64,000 nt of DNA, taken from positions 186,001 to 250,000 of the forward strand of contig NZ_VTUX01000010.1 of NCBI RefSeq assembly GCF_008370495.1, given 5' to 3'. Made by a program: the position numbers and the translations under genes. Below, in pieces: positions 29,744 through 40,259 of this stretch (the first letter of the stretch is position 1; every line of letters begins with the position of its first letter). Under the pieces are notes generated by a model, which was not told the origin of the DNA, did not search any database, and was given only the letters and a program-made list of their open reading frames with translations. The DNA comes from Pseudohalioglobus sediminis. GTDB lineage: Bacteria > Pseudomonadota > Gammaproteobacteria > Pseudomonadales > Halieaceae.

Positions 29744-30199
29744 GTGAAACCACCAATCAATAACCGGGGTAATTACGGGACGGCCTACTCGGCCCGTGGC
29801 TTCACCCTGATGGAAGTCATGATCGTGGTTGTGATTGTCGGCATCCTGCTGGCGGTTGCCTTGCCGGGCTACCAGAACAGCCTGCAAAAGGGCCGCAGGG
29901 CCGAGGCCAAAGCTGCATTGCTGGATGCCGCCAACCGGCAGGAGCAGCGCATGCTCGACCGAGGAACCTACACCGCCAACCTGGCCGAGCTTGGCCTGCC
30001 CGTCCCCTTCATATCCGAAGAGGGGCACTATACGATCACTGCAGCGGATTGCGGAGATGGGCTTGATCGCTGTTATATTCTAACGGCCACACCAAGGTCC
30101 AACTCGGCTCAATCGAAAGATTCACGTTGCACCACGTTTACCCTGGATTCCACCGGCGCCAAAAACGCGACTGGATCCGACAGCGACAATTGCTGGTAG
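29744..30199 (+). CDS. pilE: Type IV pilin PilE (minor pilin)
   Basis: A 151-residue prepilin with cleavage at ARG-FTLMEVMIVVVIVGILLAVALPGYQ, including Glu+5 and the proline kink. Four cysteines in the C-terminal part are consistent with pilin disulfides. The GTG start at 29744 directly follows the pilY1 stop and is preceded by AGGAGGAG inside pilY1. It is the last pilin of the operon and matches PilE of the Pseudomonas fimU-pilVWXY1Y2E cluster rather than the major pilin PilA. Confidence 0.9.
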   Translation: MKPPINNRGNYGTAYSARGFTLMEVMIVVVIVGILLAVALPGYQNSLQKGRRAEAKAALLDAANRQEQRMLDRGTYTANLAELGLPVPFISEEGHYTITAADCGDGLDRCYILTATPRSNSAQSKDSRCTTFTLDSTGAKNATGSDSDNCW

Positions 30200-30223
30200 A
30201 AGAATCAACAAGAGGATGCGCTT

Positions 30224-30535
30224 ATGTTGAAATTACGATATCCTGTGCTGGCATTACTCTGCTGTGCATGCGCCAGCGGCGCTATGGCCGAGCGTGAGTG
30301 GCCCGAACACAAGTTTGAATGCCAGGTTGTGACCGCAAGTGGCGCAGCCGGCCACGTAGCGATACAAACCCACTCAAGACAGCTCGCGCAGAAAAATGTA
30401 GTCGGCCTGCAGGCCATTACCAACAGGAATCGAGCAGAGAAAGCCGTGTCGGTCGTTCAGTGTATTGAACGCGCAAAGGGTGAGAACTTTTCCGATAGTG
30501 GTTTCGCTTTCTGGTTGACCACCCTCGAGGAGTAG
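30224..30535 (+). CDS. Small secreted protein of unknown function
   Basis: A 103-residue protein with a signal peptide (MLKLRYPVLALLCCACASGAMA, cleavage before EREWPE), so it is probably periplasmic. The mature part is about 81 residues with two cysteines, one early (FECQVV) and one late (VVQCIE), that could pair. There is a GAGG site before the ATG, and it lies 24 bases after pilE and before the operon terminator, so it should be co-transcribed with the pilus genes. I recognise no family. Confidence 0.7.
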   Translation: MLKLRYPVLALLCCACASGAMAEREWPEHKFECQVVTASGAAGHVAIQTHSRQLAQKNVVGLQAITNRNRAEKAVSVVQCIERAKGENFSDSGFAFWLTTLEE

Positions 30536-30582
30536 AAGCCGCTGGCAGCCTGCTAACCAGGCGCCGGATTTTCAGCCACACA

Positions 30583-30614
30583 CAAAAAAGCCGGGGCATG
30601 CCCGGCTTTTTCTT
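30583..30614. terminator. Bidirectional terminator between the pilus operon and rplQ
   Basis: AAAAAAGCCGGGGCATGCCCGGCTTTTT: a GCCGGGCATGCCCGGC-like stem with A-run on one side and T-run on the other. It can terminate the rightward pilus operon and the leftward S10-spc-alpha superoperon. Confidence 0.9.
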
Positions 30615-30632
30615 ACCTGAATACGAGGAATC

Positions 30633-31019
30633 TTAATCCTCGTCGTCATAGGCCTCTACCTGCGGACGATCAACCAGCTCCACATAAGCCATGGGCGCTT
30701 TGTCGCCAGCACGGTAGCCACACTTGAGAATGCGGATATAACCACCGGGACGCGCCTGGTAGCGAGGGCCCAGCTCATTGAATAGCTTACCAACAGCTTC
30801 CTTGTTGCGCACACGATCGAAAGCCAGGCGGCGGTTCGCCACACTGTCTTTCTTCGCCAGGGTGATGAGCGGCTCAGCGTAGCTGCGCAGTTCCTTCGCC
30901 TTGGGCAGGGTTGTCTTGATCAGTTCGTGCTCAACCAGTGAGATGGTCATGTTACGGAACATGGCCTTACGGTGAGAACTGTTGCGGTTCAGTTGACGTC
31001 CACTATGACGATGACGCAT
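30633..31019 (-). CDS. rplQ: 50S ribosomal protein L17
   Basis: 128-residue L17 opening [20 protein letters not shown], with [14 protein letters not shown]. It is the last gene of the alpha part of the ribosomal superoperon, after rpoA, and is followed within 20 bases by the shared terminator. Its C-terminal tail ends in the acidic EAYDDED. Confidence 0.98.
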   Translation of the reverse strand: MRHRHSGRQLNRNSSHRKAMFRNMTISLVEHELIKTTLPKAKELRSYAEPLITLAKKDSVANRRLAFDRVRNKEAVGKLFNELGPRYQARPGGYIRILKCGYRAGDKAPMAYVELVDRPQVEAYDDED

Positions 31020-31079
31020 TTTTCCAATCCTATTCTAAGGGTGCTATCTCAGCACTGCTATCTGGTCGACCCGGGGTGC

Positions 31080-32084
31080 TTAAGCGCTCAATACCCGGTC
31101 ATCGTTTTTCAGGCTGGCCGGCGGCCAGTTGTCCAGGCGCATACCCAGGGACAACCCACGCGATGCCAGGACATCCTTGATTTCTGTCAGCGACTTTTTG
31201 CCCAGGTTTGGAGTCTTCAGCAGCTCCACCTCTGTGCGTTGCACAAGGTCGCCTATGTAGTAAATGTTCTCCGCCTTCAGGCAGTTGGCTGAACGAACAG
31301 TCAGTTCCAGATCGTCCACCGGGCGCAGCAGAATCGGATCTACTTCATCCTCTTCCTCGACCGACTCGGATTCGGATTCAGACTCCAGGTCCACAAATAC
31401 TGCCAACTGCTGCTGCAGAATAGTAGCGGCGCGACGGATCGCCTCTTCCGGGTCGATGGTGCCGTTCGTTTCAAGATCCAGAACCAGCTTGTCGAGGTCT
31501 GTGCGCTGCTCAACACGGGCTGCTTCAACCACATAGGACACGCGATGTACCGGAGAGAAGGTCGCATCGAGCTGCAAACGGCCGATGGAACGGGTCTCTT
31601 CTTCAGGGTTTTCCCGTGAATCGGCGGGAGAATAGCCACGACCGCGAGCAATCGTCAGCTTCATGTTGATTTCGCTATCACCGTTCAGATGACAAATCAC
31701 ATGTTCGGGATTACGAATCTCGATATCGTGGTCAACCTGGATGTCCGCAGCCGTAACCGCTCCTGGGCCCTTCTTGGTGAGAGTCAGTTCGGCTTCATCC
31801 TTGCCGTTCATCACCAGGGCGACGCCCTTCAGGTTCAACAATATTTCAATGACGTCTTCCTGCACACCCTCTATTGCACTGTACTCGTGCAGCACGCCAT
31901 CAATCTCTACTTCAGTGATGGCACAGCCGGGCATTGAAGACAGCAGGATACGACGCAGGGCGTTGCCCAGAGTGTGGCCAAATCCACGCTCAAGGGGTTC
32001 CAGGGTAACCTGGGCGCGCGTTGCGTTCTTCTCATCAACATTGATGACGCGCGGGGTCAAAAATTCGTTCACTGCACTCTGCAT
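31080..32084 (-). CDS. rpoA: DNA-directed RNA polymerase alpha subunit
   Basis: 334-residue alpha subunit: the N-terminal dimerisation domain ([20 protein letters not shown]) and the C-terminal DNA/activator-binding domain ([42 protein letters not shown]). The linker between them is unusually regular and acidic, with alternating Glu-Ser repeats then EEEDEVDP. The ATG at 32084 with AAAGGT upstream gives the family start [12 protein letters not shown]; a GTG nine bases earlier is rejected. Confidence 0.98.
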   Translation of the reverse strand: MQSAVNEFLTPRVINVDEKNATRAQVTLEPLERGFGHTLGNALRRILLSSMPGCAITEVEIDGVLHEYSAIEGVQEDVIEILLNLKGVALVMNGKDEAELTLTKKGPGAVTAADIQVDHDIEIRNPEHVICHLNGDSEINMKLTIARGRGYSPADSRENPEEETRSIGRLQLDATFSPVHRVSYVVEAARVEQRTDLDKLVLDLETNGTIDPEEAIRRAATILQQQLAVFVDLESESESESVEEEDEVDPILLRPVDDLELTVRSANCLKAENIYYIGDLVQRTEVELLKTPNLGKKSLTEIKDVLASRGLSLGMRLDNWPPASLKNDDRVLSA

Positions 32085-32120
32085 TCGGGGCACCTTTATG
32101 TAGGTTAGTCCTAAAGTGGA

Positions 32121-32741
32121 TTACTTGGAGTAAAGCTCAACGATCAGGTTCTCGTTGATCTCTGACGAGAGATCCTGACGCTCGGGAACAGCCTTGAACG
32201 TTCCTTCCATCTTCTCAGCGTTCACTTCAATCCACTCGGGTTCGCCACGCTGGGCGGCCAGTGCAAGGGCAGACTGCACACGCAGTTGCTTCTTGGCCTT
32301 TTCGCGCAGAGACACTACATCCCCTGCCTTCACCTGGTATGACGGGATGTTTACAACCTGTCCGTTCACCAGAATTGCCTTGTGTGATACCAGCTGGCGT
32401 GATTCTGAGCGTGTGGCGCCGAAGCCCATACGGTAAACCACGTTATCCAGGCGGGATTCCAGCAATTGCAGCAGGTTTTCGCCGGTAGCGCCCTTCAGGC
32501 GAGCAGCTTCCTTGTAGTAGTTGCGGAATTGCTTTTCCAATACACCGTAAATCCGACGCACTTTCTGCTTCTCACGCAGCTGCACTCCATAGTCGGAGAG
32601 ACGACCGCGGCGGGCGCCATGCTGGCCGGGGGCCGCTTCGGGTTTACACTTACTTTCCAGCGCACGTACACCGCTCTTGAGAAAGAGGTCGGTTCCTTCG
32701 CGACGGGAGAGTTTGCACTTGGGTCCTATATATCGAGCCAT
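32121..32741 (-). CDS. rpsD: 30S ribosomal protein S4
   Basis: 206-residue S4, which nucleates 30S assembly and in enterobacteria represses the alpha operon. It opens [19 protein letters not shown] and carries the S4 RNA-binding domain ([32 protein letters not shown]). The zinc-binding cysteines of some S4 proteins are absent. It lies between rpsK and rpoA as expected. Confidence 0.98.
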   Translation of the reverse strand: MARYIGPKCKLSRREGTDLFLKSGVRALESKCKPEAAPGQHGARRGRLSDYGVQLREKQKVRRIYGVLEKQFRNYYKEAARLKGATGENLLQLLESRLDNVVYRMGFGATRSESRQLVSHKAILVNGQVVNIPSYQVKAGDVVSLREKAKKQLRVQSALALAAQRGEPEWIEVNAEKMEGTFKAVPERQDLSSEINENLIVELYSK

Positions 32742-32762
32742 GTCTAGTTCTTCCTCTCAGCC

Positions 32763-33155
32763 TTATACGCGACGTTTCTTGGGCGGGCGACAACCGTTAT
32801 GGGGAATCGGCGTCACGTCAGTAATGTTACTGATCTTGTAGCCACAAGCGTTCAGCGCACGCACGGCAGATTCACGACCCGGTCCGGGTCCTTTCACCTG
32901 CACGTCAAGATTCTTAAGGCCATATTCCTTGGCCGCTTCACCGGCACGCTCAGCCGCAACCTGTGCAGCAAACGGGGTGCTCTTGCGCGAGCCCCGGAAA
33001 CCGGATCCACCAGCTGTTGCCCAGCTCAGGGTGTTGCCCTGACGGTCAGTGATCGTGATGATGGTGTTGTTAAAAGACGCATGCACGTGAGCAATGCCAT
33101 CAACAACAGTCTTGGAGATTTTCTTACGAGTGCTCTTGGCACCTGGCTTAGCCAT
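32763..33155 (-). CDS. rpsK: 30S ribosomal protein S11
   Basis: 130-residue S11 with the platform-region sequence [36 protein letters not shown] and the C-terminal [15 protein letters not shown]. It lies between rpsM and rpsD in the alpha operon. Confidence 0.98.
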   Translation of the reverse strand: MAKPGAKSTRKKISKTVVDGIAHVHASFNNTIITITDRQGNTLSWATAGGSGFRGSRKSTPFAAQVAAERAGEAAKEYGLKNLDVQVKGPGPGRESAVRALNACGYKISNITDVTPIPHNGCRPPKKRRV

Positions 33156-33261
33156 AGTTTGCTTCCTACTTTAATATCAACACTGCACTCCGGTGCAGCT
33201 ACACTAAATCGGATTCGCTGTAACCAGTCGAGGCGGCAATCGTCGCCGCCGGACCCGGTAC

Positions 33262-33618
33262 TTACTTGCGAATCGGCTTGCGCGGTCCCTTTCGGGTACG
33301 CGCATTGGTCTTGGTCCGCTGGCCGCGCAGAGGCAAGCCACGACGGTGGCGCAGGCCGCGGTTGCAGCCCAGGTCCATCAGACGCTTGATATTCATCGAG
33401 ACTTCGCGGCGCAGATCGCCTTCCACAGCCATCTCAGCCACTTTTCCACGCAGAGCGTCCATCTGCTCTTCTGACAACTCGCCAATCTTGGCGTTTTCAG
33501 CGACGCCGGTTGCAGCACACAGCTGTTTGGCTGTGGTGCGACCTACTCCGAAAATGTATGTCAGTGAGATAACAGCATGCTTGTTATCAGGTATGTTGAC
33601 CCCGGCAATACGAGCCAT
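33262..33618 (-). CDS. rpsM: 30S ribosomal protein S13
   Basis: 118-residue S13, a head protein contacting the P-site tRNA and the 50S subunit. It opens [20 protein letters not shown] and ends with the basic [19 protein letters not shown] tail. It begins the alpha operon after rpmJ; the 148-base gap upstream could hold a secondary promoter. Confidence 0.98.
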   Translation of the reverse strand: MARIAGVNIPDNKHAVISLTYIFGVGRTTAKQLCAATGVAENAKIGELSEEQMDALRGKVAEMAVEGDLRREVSMNIKRLMDLGCNRGLRHRRGLPLRGQRTKTNARTRKGPRKPIRK

Positions 33619-33766
33619 TCAACTTTCTCCAATTAATCTCTTCGCTCTGCACCACTTTCCGCAAGCCCCTGATTTTCTGAGGATTTCACATTCAATCCTG
33701 AGGGGCGGCGCGAAAGGCGCGGCATTTTAGCGATATCGTTACTAAAAATCAACCGTGCCCTGGCTA

Positions 33767-33883
33767 TTAACCCTGGCGCTGCTTGTGGCGCGGATCTGTA
33801 TTGCAGATCACCCGCACAACGCCCTTACGGCGTACAACTTTACAGTTGCGGCAGATCTTCTTTACTGATGCACGTACTTTCAT
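33767..33883 (-). CDS. rpmJ: 50S ribosomal protein L36
   Basis: A 38-residue protein, [20 protein letters not shown] and onward to RHKQRQG. It contains the zinc ribbon ligands C11, C14, C27 and H33, so this is the zinc-binding form. It lies between secY and rpsM, the standard position, and is shorter than most gene-calling cut-offs. GGAG precedes the ATG closely. Confidence 0.97.
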   Translation of the reverse strand: MKVRASVKKICRNCKVVRRKGVVRVICNTDPRHKQRQG

Positions 33884-33910
33884 CGTTACTTCTCCGTTAC
33901 TGCAAACCGC

Positions 33911-35239
33911 TTATCGAACGCGGCCGCTACCACCATAGTTTTTCAAATTGGCCTTCTTCATCACCGAATCGTACTGGTGCGACATCAGGTGGCTTTGCAC
34001 CTGGGCCATAAAATCCATCACCACAACAACCACGATCAACAGTGATGTGCCGCCGAGATAGAACGGCACGTTCGCAGTCACCACGAGGAACTGCGGGATC
34101 AGGCAGACAATGGCGATGTATGCCGATCCAAATACCGTAAGCCTGGTCAACACGCCATCTATATAGTTGGCAGTTTGCTGGCCAGGGCGAATACCTGGTA
34201 CGAACGCGCCTGAGCGCTTCAGGTTGTCAGCGACTTCCTGCGGGTTAAACATCAACGCCGTGTAAAAGAAGCAGAAAAACACAATAAACACGGTAAACAG
34301 TAAAATGTTCAGGGGTTGCCCGGGGCCAATCGCCACCGCAAGATCCTGTAACCAGTCAGCGCCGCCACTGCTTCCGAACCACTGTGCTATCGAGGCCGGG
34401 AAAAGCAGGATGCTGCTGGCGAAAATCGCCGGTATTACACCCGCCATGTTTACTTTCAAGGGCAGATGCGAGCTCTGCGCCTGATACATCTTCCTGCCCT
34501 GCTGTCGCTTGGCATAGTTGACCGTAATGCGCCGCTGGCCTCGCTCGATAAAGACGATGGCAAAAATCATCACAATCGCAAAGGCAAGTATCGCCAACAG
34601 GAACAGGATGTTGAGTTCACCCTGCCTGGCCTGCTCAAGCGACTGCCCAACCGCGGCCGGCAGCCCGGCAACAATACCTGCAAATATCAGCAGGGAGATA
34701 CCGTTGCCGACGCCCTTCTCGGTAATCTGCTCACCCAGCCACATCATGAATACGGCGCCGGTGACCAGGGAAGTAATGGCGATCACGTAGAACAGTATCG
34801 ACGTGTCGTAACTCATTCCCTGGTTCGCCATGCCCACGGTCATGCCCGTAGCCTGTATGATAGCCAATACAACTGTCAGGTAGCGCGTATACTGACTGAT
34901 CTTGCGTCGGCCGGATTCGCCCTCCTTCTTCAACTGCTCCAACTGCGGCGTCACGGCCGACATCAACTGCATGATGATCGATGCAGAGATGTAAGGCATG
35001 ATGCCCAGCGCCAGGATACTCATACGCTCCAGCGCACCGCCCGAAAACATATTCGCCAGACCAAGAATCGTGCCCTGGTTCTGGTTAAACAATGCCTGCA
35101 GCTGGTTGGGATCTATTCCCGGTACCGGTATATGTGTACCGATCCGATAAACAATAATCGCCAGCAAAACAAAACGAAGGCGAGCAAAGAGCTCGCCCAG
35201 GCCTGCTTTGTTTACCGAAGGAAGCTGTCCTTGAGCCAT
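33911..35239 (-). CDS. secY: Preprotein translocase subunit SecY
   Basis: 442-residue channel subunit of the Sec translocon with ten predicted membrane helices. Family signatures include PGIDPNQL in the first periplasmic loop, [12 protein letters not shown], and the cytoplasmic [16 protein letters not shown] and [13 protein letters not shown] loops. It directly follows rplO with no gap (stop of rplO and start of secY adjoin), the usual spc operon order. Confidence 0.98.
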   Translation of the reverse strand: MAQGQLPSVNKAGLGELFARLRFVLLAIIVYRIGTHIPVPGIDPNQLQALFNQNQGTILGLANMFSGGALERMSILALGIMPYISASIIMQLMSAVTPQLEQLKKEGESGRRKISQYTRYLTVVLAIIQATGMTVGMANQGMSYDTSILFYVIAITSLVTGAVFMMWLGEQITEKGVGNGISLLIFAGIVAGLPAAVGQSLEQARQGELNILFLLAILAFAIVMIFAIVFIERGQRRITVNYAKRQQGRKMYQAQSSHLPLKVNMAGVIPAIFASSILLFPASIAQWFGSSGGADWLQDLAVAIGPGQPLNILLFTVFIVFFCFFYTALMFNPQEVADNLKRSGAFVPGIRPGQQTANYIDGVLTRLTVFGSAYIAIVCLIPQFLVVTANVPFYLGGTSLLIVVVVVMDFMAQVQSHLMSHQYDSVMKKANLKNYGGSGRVR

Positions 35240-35686
35240 TTAGTCCTCGACTTTCCCGCCGGCCTGCTCGATTGCTTCACGAGCGCCTTTGGTGACCTTC
35301 AAGCCTTTCAAGGTAACTGGCTTGGTCACTTCCCCGGAAAGGAAAACGCGGGCACGCGTGACATCCTGCTTCACCAGGTCAGCATTCTTCAGCGCATCCA
35401 GGTCAATCACATCACCCTCTACCGCGTTCAGCTCCGCCAGACGAATCTGCGCAGTAGTACGCGCAATACGGGAGGTAAAGCCATACTTTGGCAGGCGCTT
35501 TTGCAGGGGCATCTGACCGCCCTCAAAACCCGGCCGGACTTTGCCACCGGAACGAGACTTCTGGCCTTTATGGCCACGCCCGGCTGTCTTGCCGTGACCG
35601 GAGCCGATTCCACGGCCAACGCGCTTGCTATCTTTCCTCGCGCCCGGTGCAGGGCTCAGGCTGTTCAATCGCATTACATCAGACAT
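35240..35686 (-). CDS. rplO: 50S ribosomal protein L15
   Basis: 148-residue L15. The conserved [22 protein letters not shown] start and [14 protein letters not shown] motif are present. It runs straight into secY downstream and follows rpmD upstream. Confidence 0.98.
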   Translation of the reverse strand: MSDVMRLNSLSPAPGARKDSKRVGRGIGSGHGKTAGRGHKGQKSRSGGKVRPGFEGGQMPLQKRLPKYGFTSRIARTTAQIRLAELNAVEGDVIDLDALKNADLVKQDVTRARVFLSGEVTKPVTLKGLKVTKGAREAIEQAGGKVED

Positions 35687-35689
35687 TGT

Positions 35690-35872
35690 TTAGTCCTCAA
35701 CCCGTACCAGGAAATTAACTTTGTTGATCATGCCGCGAACGGAAGGCGTATCTTCCACTTCCACGGTGTGACCAATACGACGCAGACCGAGGCCGGCAAC
35801 GCACGCCTTGTGATTCCTGAGGCGACCGTTGGTGCTCTTGATCTGGGTAACTTTGATCATTGCTTTTGCCAT
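35690..35872 (-). CDS. rpmD: 50S ribosomal protein L30
   Basis: 60-residue L30, [18 protein letters not shown], with the [22 protein letters not shown] motif of the family. It lies between rpsE and rplO in the spc order. Confidence 0.97.
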   Translation of the reverse strand: MAKAMIKVTQIKSTNGRLRNHKACVAGLGLRRIGHTVEVEDTPSVRGMINKVNFLVRVED

Positions 35873-35890
35873 GACGAATCAACCCAATAC

Positions 35891-36406
35891 TTAGTTCAAA
35901 ATTTCTTCGACGGTCTTGCCACGCTTGGCGGCGACGTCGTCGGGTGCAGCCATGTCACGCAGGCCGTTGAAGGTGGCACGAACCACGTTCACCGGATTGG
36001 TGGATCCATAGCACTTGGCCAGTACGTTGTGCACACCAGCAATTTCGAGCACGGCGCGCATCGCGCCACCGGCAATGACACCGGTACCTTCAGATGCAGG
36101 CTGCATGTACACCTTGGAGGCGCCATGGCTGGCCTTGACCGGATACTGGATAGTGCCGTTATTCAGCTCGACCTGGATCATGTTGCGCCTGGCCGCTTCC
36201 ATTGCCTTCTGGATGGCGACTGGCACTTCGCGGGCCTTGCCGCGGCCAAAACCGACCTTGCCGTTACCATCGCCTACTACAGTCAGCGCGGTGAAACCGA
36301 AAATGCGGCCACCCTTGACCACCTTGGCAACACGGTTGACCTGGACCAGCTTCTCCTGGAGATCGCCTTCCGATTGCTGCTGTTTTTTCTGCTCGTTAAA
36401 AGCCAT
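35891..36406 (-). CDS. rpsE: 30S ribosomal protein S5
   Basis: 171-residue S5, involved in decoding accuracy and mRNA entry. It has the double-stranded-RNA-binding-like fold [25 protein letters not shown] and [17 protein letters not shown]. It lies between rplR and rpmD. Confidence 0.98.
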   Translation of the reverse strand: MAFNEQKKQQQSEGDLQEKLVQVNRVAKVVKGGRIFGFTALTVVGDGNGKVGFGRGKAREVPVAIQKAMEAARRNMIQVELNNGTIQYPVKASHGASKVYMQPASEGTGVIAGGAMRAVLEIAGVHNVLAKCYGSTNPVNVVRATFNGLRDMAAPDDVAAKRGKTVEEILN

Positions 36407-36417
36407 ATCTCGTACCT

Positions 36418-36768
36418 TTAGAATTCCAGTCCGCTTTCGCGCGCAGCTTCAGCCAGCGCCTTCACACGTCCGTGATACTTGTAACCGCCACGATCGAAAG
36501 ACACTTTCTCGATACCTGCATCCTTGGCACGCTTGGCAACCAGCTTGCCTACCTCTGCCGCGGCATCGATATTGCCAGTCGCACTCTTGCGCAAATCCGC
36601 ATCCAGGGTGGAAGCAGACGCCAACACCTTGTCGCCTTCCGGCGCGATGATCTGGGCATAGATGTGCCGAGGTGTACGGTGCACGCTAAGGCGGTTTACG
36701 CCCAATGTCCGCATGCGGGCACGCGCGCGACGTGCGCGGCGCAGCCTTGAATCATTCTTTGCACTCAT
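36418..36768 (-). CDS. rplR: 50S ribosomal protein L18
   Basis: 116-residue L18, a 5S rRNA binder. It shows [30 protein letters not shown] and the C-terminal [21 protein letters not shown]. It lies between rplF and rpsE. Confidence 0.98.
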   Translation of the reverse strand: MSAKNDSRLRRARRARARMRTLGVNRLSVHRTPRHIYAQIIAPEGDKVLASASTLDADLRKSATGNIDAAAEVGKLVAKRAKDAGIEKVSFDRGGYKYHGRVKALAEAARESGLEF

Positions 36769-36781
36769 CTCTTATACCTGC

Positions 36782-37306
36782 TTACTTCTTCTTGGCTTCT
36801 TTACGACGGACATACTCGTCGGCGTAGCGAATACCTTTACCTTTGTAGGGCTCCGGCGGACGGAAGCTACGGATGTTGGCAGCAACCTGCCCAACAACCT
36901 GCTTATCTATACCCTTTACCACGATCTCGGTCTGCGAAGGCGTCTCGGCCGACACACCTTCGGGCAGTTCATACTCGACGGGGTGAGACAGGCCGACAGT
37001 CAGATTAACTTTCTTCCCGGAGACATTGGCACGATAGCCAACGCCGTTGAGAACCAGTTTCTTCTCCCAGCCTTCGCTGACGCCTTTGACCATGTTGGCA
37101 AGTAACGCGCGAGTCGTTCCGGCGATTGCCTTGGACTGCTCATCAAATGCAATGATCAACGCGTTGTCATCCTGGTTGACCTGTATGCCTTCCGCCAGAG
37201 AAAGCGCCAGGGTACCTTTGCTGCCCTTGACAGAGAAATCACGGCCATCGACCTTGACCTCTACGCCACTTGGCAGCTGTACCGGATTATTTGCGACTCT
37301 AGACAT
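36782..37306 (-). CDS. rplF: 50S ribosomal protein L6
   Basis: 174-residue L6 with the two repeated domains: [17 protein letters not shown] at the start and the C-terminal [26 protein letters not shown] chose the ATG at 37306 because it gives the family start; the open frame upstream (to 37363) overlaps only the gap. Confidence 0.98.
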   Translation of the reverse strand: MSRVANNPVQLPSGVEVKVDGRDFSVKGSKGTLALSLAEGIQVNQDDNALIIAFDEQSKAIAGTTRALLANMVKGVSEGWEKKLVLNGVGYRANVSGKKVNLTVGLSHPVEYELPEGVSAETPSQTEIVVKGIDKQVVGQVAANIRSFRPPEPYKGKGIRYADEYVRRKEAKKK

Positions 37307-37331
37307 TGTGAATGCTCTTAAAAAACAATAA

Positions 37332-37727
37332 TTAGAAAACGGTGCAAAGCACTTCGCCGCCAACGCCGGCAGCGCGAGCTGCGCGATCTGTCATCACACC
37401 CTTGGAGGTTGAGACAATCGCAACACCGAGGCCACCACGCACAGAAGGCAACTCATCCTTACCGGAGTAGTTACGCAGGCCAGGGCGGCTGATGCGATCT
37501 ATTTCAGCGATAACGGGCTTGCCGTTGAAGTACTTAAGCTGGATGGCCAAACGCGGCTTCCCTGTTTCGGTGGAAGCGTTGAAATCGGCGATATAGCCTT
37601 CTTCCTTCAACACATTGGCAACAGCCGCCTTGAGCTTGGAACCGGGCATCTCTACCTCGGTCTTACCAGCCATCTGGGCGTTGCGAATACGGGTCAGCAT
37701 ATCTGACAGCGGATCTTGCATGCTCAT
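37332..37727 (-). CDS. rpsH: 30S ribosomal protein S8
   Basis: 131-residue S8, [18 protein letters not shown] at the start and the conserved C-terminal [33 protein letters not shown]. In enterobacteria S8 represses the spc operon at the level of rplE; no such site is demonstrated here. Confidence 0.98.
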   Translation of the reverse strand: MSMQDPLSDMLTRIRNAQMAGKTEVEMPGSKLKAAVANVLKEEGYIADFNASTETGKPRLAIQLKYFNGKPVIAEIDRISRPGLRNYSGKDELPSVRGGLGVAIVSTSKGVMTDRAARAAGVGGEVLCTVF

Positions 37728-37742
37728 TTCAGTTTCTCTCCG

Positions 37743-38048
37743 TTACCAGCTGGCCTTGACCAGCCCGGGCACATCACCGCGCATGGCGGCTTCGCGCAAT
37801 TTGTTGCGGCACAGGCCAAATTTACGATAGACCGCATGGGGACGCCCGGTCACCTGGCAGCGGCGCTGCTGGCGTACGGGGCTGGCGTCGCGCGGCAGCT
37901 TCTGCAGTGCGATTTGCGCATCCCACTTCTCTTCATCCGAAGCATTGACGTCAGCCAGGATAGCCTTCAGTGCAGAGCGCTTCTCTGCGTACTTAGCTAC
38001 CATACGTGCGCGCTTCTTCTCGCGGGCAATCATAGATTTCTTTGCCAT
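37743..38048 (-). CDS. rpsN: 30S ribosomal protein S14
   Basis: 101-residue S14 of the long, zinc-free type: [20 protein letters not shown], with the C-terminal [25 protein letters not shown]. The four-cysteine zinc ribbon of the short form is absent. Confidence 0.98.
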   Translation of the reverse strand: MAKKSMIAREKKRARMVAKYAEKRSALKAILADVNASDEEKWDAQIALQKLPRDASPVRQQRRCQVTGRPHAVYRKFGLCRNKLREAAMRGDVPGLVKASW

Positions 38049-38061
38049 GTAATAAAGCCTC

Positions 38062-38601
38062 TTAACCTTTCAGGGGGAAGTTGAAAGCACGCAACAGTGC
38101 GCGTCCTTCATCATCCGTACGGGCAGTCGTAGTAATAGTGATATCCATACCGCGCAGTGCGTCGACCTTGTCGTACTCGATTTCAGGGAAAATGATCTGC
38201 TCGGTAACACCCATCGCGAAATTGCCACGGCCATCGAACGACTTGGGGCTTATGCCGCGGAAGTCGCGAATACGCGGGATTGCGATACTGATCAGGCGCT
38301 CCAGGAACTCATACATACGGTCCGAACGCAGAGTTACCTTACAGCCAATCGGCCATCCTTCACGCACCTTGAATCCAGCGATGGACTTGCGCGCTTTGGT
38401 GACGACGGGTTTTTGACCAGCGATCTTCTCCATATCAGCAACAGCAGCCTCAAGGACTTTCTTGTCGCCGAGCGCTTCACCCACACCCATGTTCAGGGTG
38501 ATCTTGGTGATGCGAGGAACTTCCATCACATTGTCCAAACCCAGCTCTTCTTTCAGCTGGAGAGCGATTTCGCTCTTGTACTTTTCTTTCAAAGTTGCCA
38601 T
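38062..38601 (-). CDS. rplE: 50S ribosomal protein L5
   Basis: 179-residue L5, a 5S rRNA binder that contacts the P-site tRNA. The conserved [44 protein letters not shown] and [18 protein letters not shown]-like end are visible. Confidence 0.98.
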   Translation of the reverse strand: MATLKEKYKSEIALQLKEELGLDNVMEVPRITKITLNMGVGEALGDKKVLEAAVADMEKIAGQKPVVTKARKSIAGFKVREGWPIGCKVTLRSDRMYEFLERLISIAIPRIRDFRGISPKSFDGRGNFAMGVTEQIIFPEIEYDKVDALRGMDITITTTARTDDEGRALLRAFNFPLKG

Positions 38602-38628
38602 TTCTATTACCTGTTAACCCCGACTGGA

Positions 38629-38940
38629 CTAGCCGATAGCCTCGCCACTGGATTTAAAGATACGAACCTTGGTATCGCCGTCTACCTTGAAGCCCACACG
38701 ATCACCCTTGCCAGTGGCCGGGTTGAAGATCGCCACGTTGGACGCCTGTATCGGTGCCTCTTTCTCCACAATACCACCGGCCACGCCAGCTTGCGGGTTG
38801 GGGCGAGTGTGCTTCTTAATCATGTTAATACCGGAAACAATGATCTTCCCGTTGTCCAGCACCTTGCGGACCTTACCGCGCTTACCCTTGTCCTTGCCGG
38901 CAAGGATAATCACTTCGTCGTCGCGTTTGATCTTCAACAT
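38629..38940 (-). CDS. rplX: 50S ribosomal protein L24
   Basis: 103-residue L24, with the KOW motif near the start ([22 protein letters not shown]). It nucleates 50S assembly. It lies between rplN and rplE. Confidence 0.98.
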   Translation of the reverse strand: MLKIKRDDEVIILAGKDKGKRGKVRKVLDNGKIIVSGINMIKKHTRPNPQAGVAGGIVEKEAPIQASNVAIFNPATGKGDRVGFKVDGDTKVRIFKSSGEAIG

Positions 38941-38962
38941 TTCCTTTCCTCTCCTTGACCGC

Positions 38963-39331
38963 TTAGATAACTTCAGGGGCCAGAGAAATAATCTTCATAA
39001 ACTTTTCGCCACGCAGCTCGCGTGTTACCGGGCCGAAAATCCGGGTACCGATAGGCGCTTCCTGGTTGTTCAGCAATACCGCTGCGTTATCATCGAACTT
39101 GATCAATGAACCGTCAGCACGGCGAACGCCTTTCTTGGTGCGCACTACTACAGCAGTCATGACCTGGCCTTTCTTGACCTTGCCACGAGGAATCGCTTCC
39201 TTGACGGTCACCTTGATGAGGTCGCCTACACGAGCGTAACGACGCTTGGAACCACCCAGCACCTTGATGCACATCACACGACGGGCGCCGCTGTTGTCTG
39301 CGACTTCCAAATAGGACTGTGTCTGAATCAT
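38963..39331 (-). CDS. rplN: 50S ribosomal protein L14
   Basis: 122-residue L14, [20 protein letters not shown], ending [19 protein letters not shown]. It lies between rpsQ and rplX and begins the spc part of the cluster. Confidence 0.98.
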   Translation of the reverse strand: MIQTQSYLEVADNSGARRVMCIKVLGGSKRRYARVGDLIKVTVKEAIPRGKVKKGQVMTAVVVRTKKGVRRADGSLIKFDDNAAVLLNNQEAPIGTRIFGPVTRELRGEKFMKIISLAPEVI

Positions 39332-39374
39332 TTCTTACTCCAAACTGCGACAGGAGCCGCATAACTCTCGCTAC

Positions 39375-39641
39375 TTAAACCTGGGTGGCGCTCTCTACGA
39401 CTTCAACCAGCTTCCAGGTCTTGCTCTTGGAAATCGGACGAGTCTCAGCAACTGTTACCGTGTCACCGATACCGCACTCATTGCTTTCGTCGTGCGCATG
39501 TATCTTGGAAGAACGTGTTATGTACTTCCCATAGACGGGATGTTTCACCCTGCGCTCAACCAGAACAGTAATGGTCTTGTCCATCTTGTTGCTGACAACC
39601 CTGCCGGTTGCCACACGTGTACGCTTCTCTGCACCTGACAT
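39375..39641 (-). CDS. rpsQ: 30S ribosomal protein S17
   Basis: 88-residue S17, with [29 protein letters not shown]. It lies two bases after rpmC and is the last gene of the S10 part of the cluster. Confidence 0.98.
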   Translation of the reverse strand: MSGAEKRTRVATGRVVSNKMDKTITVLVERRVKHPVYGKYITRSSKIHAHDESNECGIGDTVTVAETRPISKSKTWKLVEVVESATQV

Positions 39642-39643
39642 GC

Positions 39644-39838
39644 TTAGTTACCTGCCTTTTCAGTAAGTACAGTCTTAACGCGTGCGATATCACGCTGGTT
39701 CTGCTTGAGCAGATGCGTTTGCCCGAGCTGACCAGTAGACTTTTGCATGCGCAGCTTGAATTGCTCCTCGCGCAGAGTGAGCAACTGCTTGTTCAGGTCC
39801 TCCGCGGACTTCTCACGCAATTCGCTAGCTTTCATCAC
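39644..39838 (-). CDS. rpmC: 50S ribosomal protein L29
   Basis: 64-residue L29 of the exit-tunnel rim, [20 protein letters not shown] with the conserved [11 protein letters not shown]. Its ATG overlaps the rplP stop as ATGA, indicating coupled translation. Confidence 0.98.
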   Translation of the reverse strand: MMKASELREKSAEDLNKQLLTLREEQFKLRMQKSTGQLGQTHLLKQNQRDIARVKTVLTEKAGN

Positions 39839-40248
39839 ATCACCGACCGTTTAACAAATGTTGTAGCAACTGGAATCTTGGCCGCCGCGAGTTCAAATGC
39901 CTCACGTGCCAGCTCCTCGGATACGCCCTGAACTTCATAGAGCACTTTACCCGGCTGAACCTGGGCTACCCAGTATTCAACGTTACCTTTACCTTTACCC
40001 TGACGAACTTCCAGGGGCTTGCCTGTAATAGGCTTGTCCGGGAACACACGGATCCAGATCTTGCCGCCACGCTTGATGTGGCGAGTCATGGCGCGACGAG
40101 CCGCCTCGATCTGGCGCGCTGTAATGCGGCCACGACCGGTCGCTTTCAAGCCGTATTCGCCGAAGCTTACTTTGCTACCGCGATGGGCCAGGCCACGATT
40201 ACGACCCTTCTGGGTCTTGCGAAATTTTGTACGCTTTGGTTGAAGCAT
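39835..40248 (-). CDS. rplP: 50S ribosomal protein L16
   Basis: 137-residue L16, [21 protein letters not shown], with [20 protein letters not shown] and the arginine-containing [17 protein letters not shown] that is hydroxylated by YcfD-type oxygenases in other gammaproteobacteria. Confidence 0.98.
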   Translation of the reverse strand: MLQPKRTKFRKTQKGRNRGLAHRGSKVSFGEYGLKATGRGRITARQIEAARRAMTRHIKRGGKIWIRVFPDKPITGKPLEVRQGKGKGNVEYWVAQVQPGKVLYEVQGVSEELAREAFELAAAKIPVATTFVKRSVM

Positions 40249-40259
40249 CTGCGTAACCC

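Noticed and set aside
34466-36421. A 651-codon open frame on the plus strand across secY, rplO, rpmD and rpsE
   Set aside because: It is antisense to four well-identified ribosomal and secretion genes, and its protein has no recognisable domain; long antisense frames are common in GC-rich genes.
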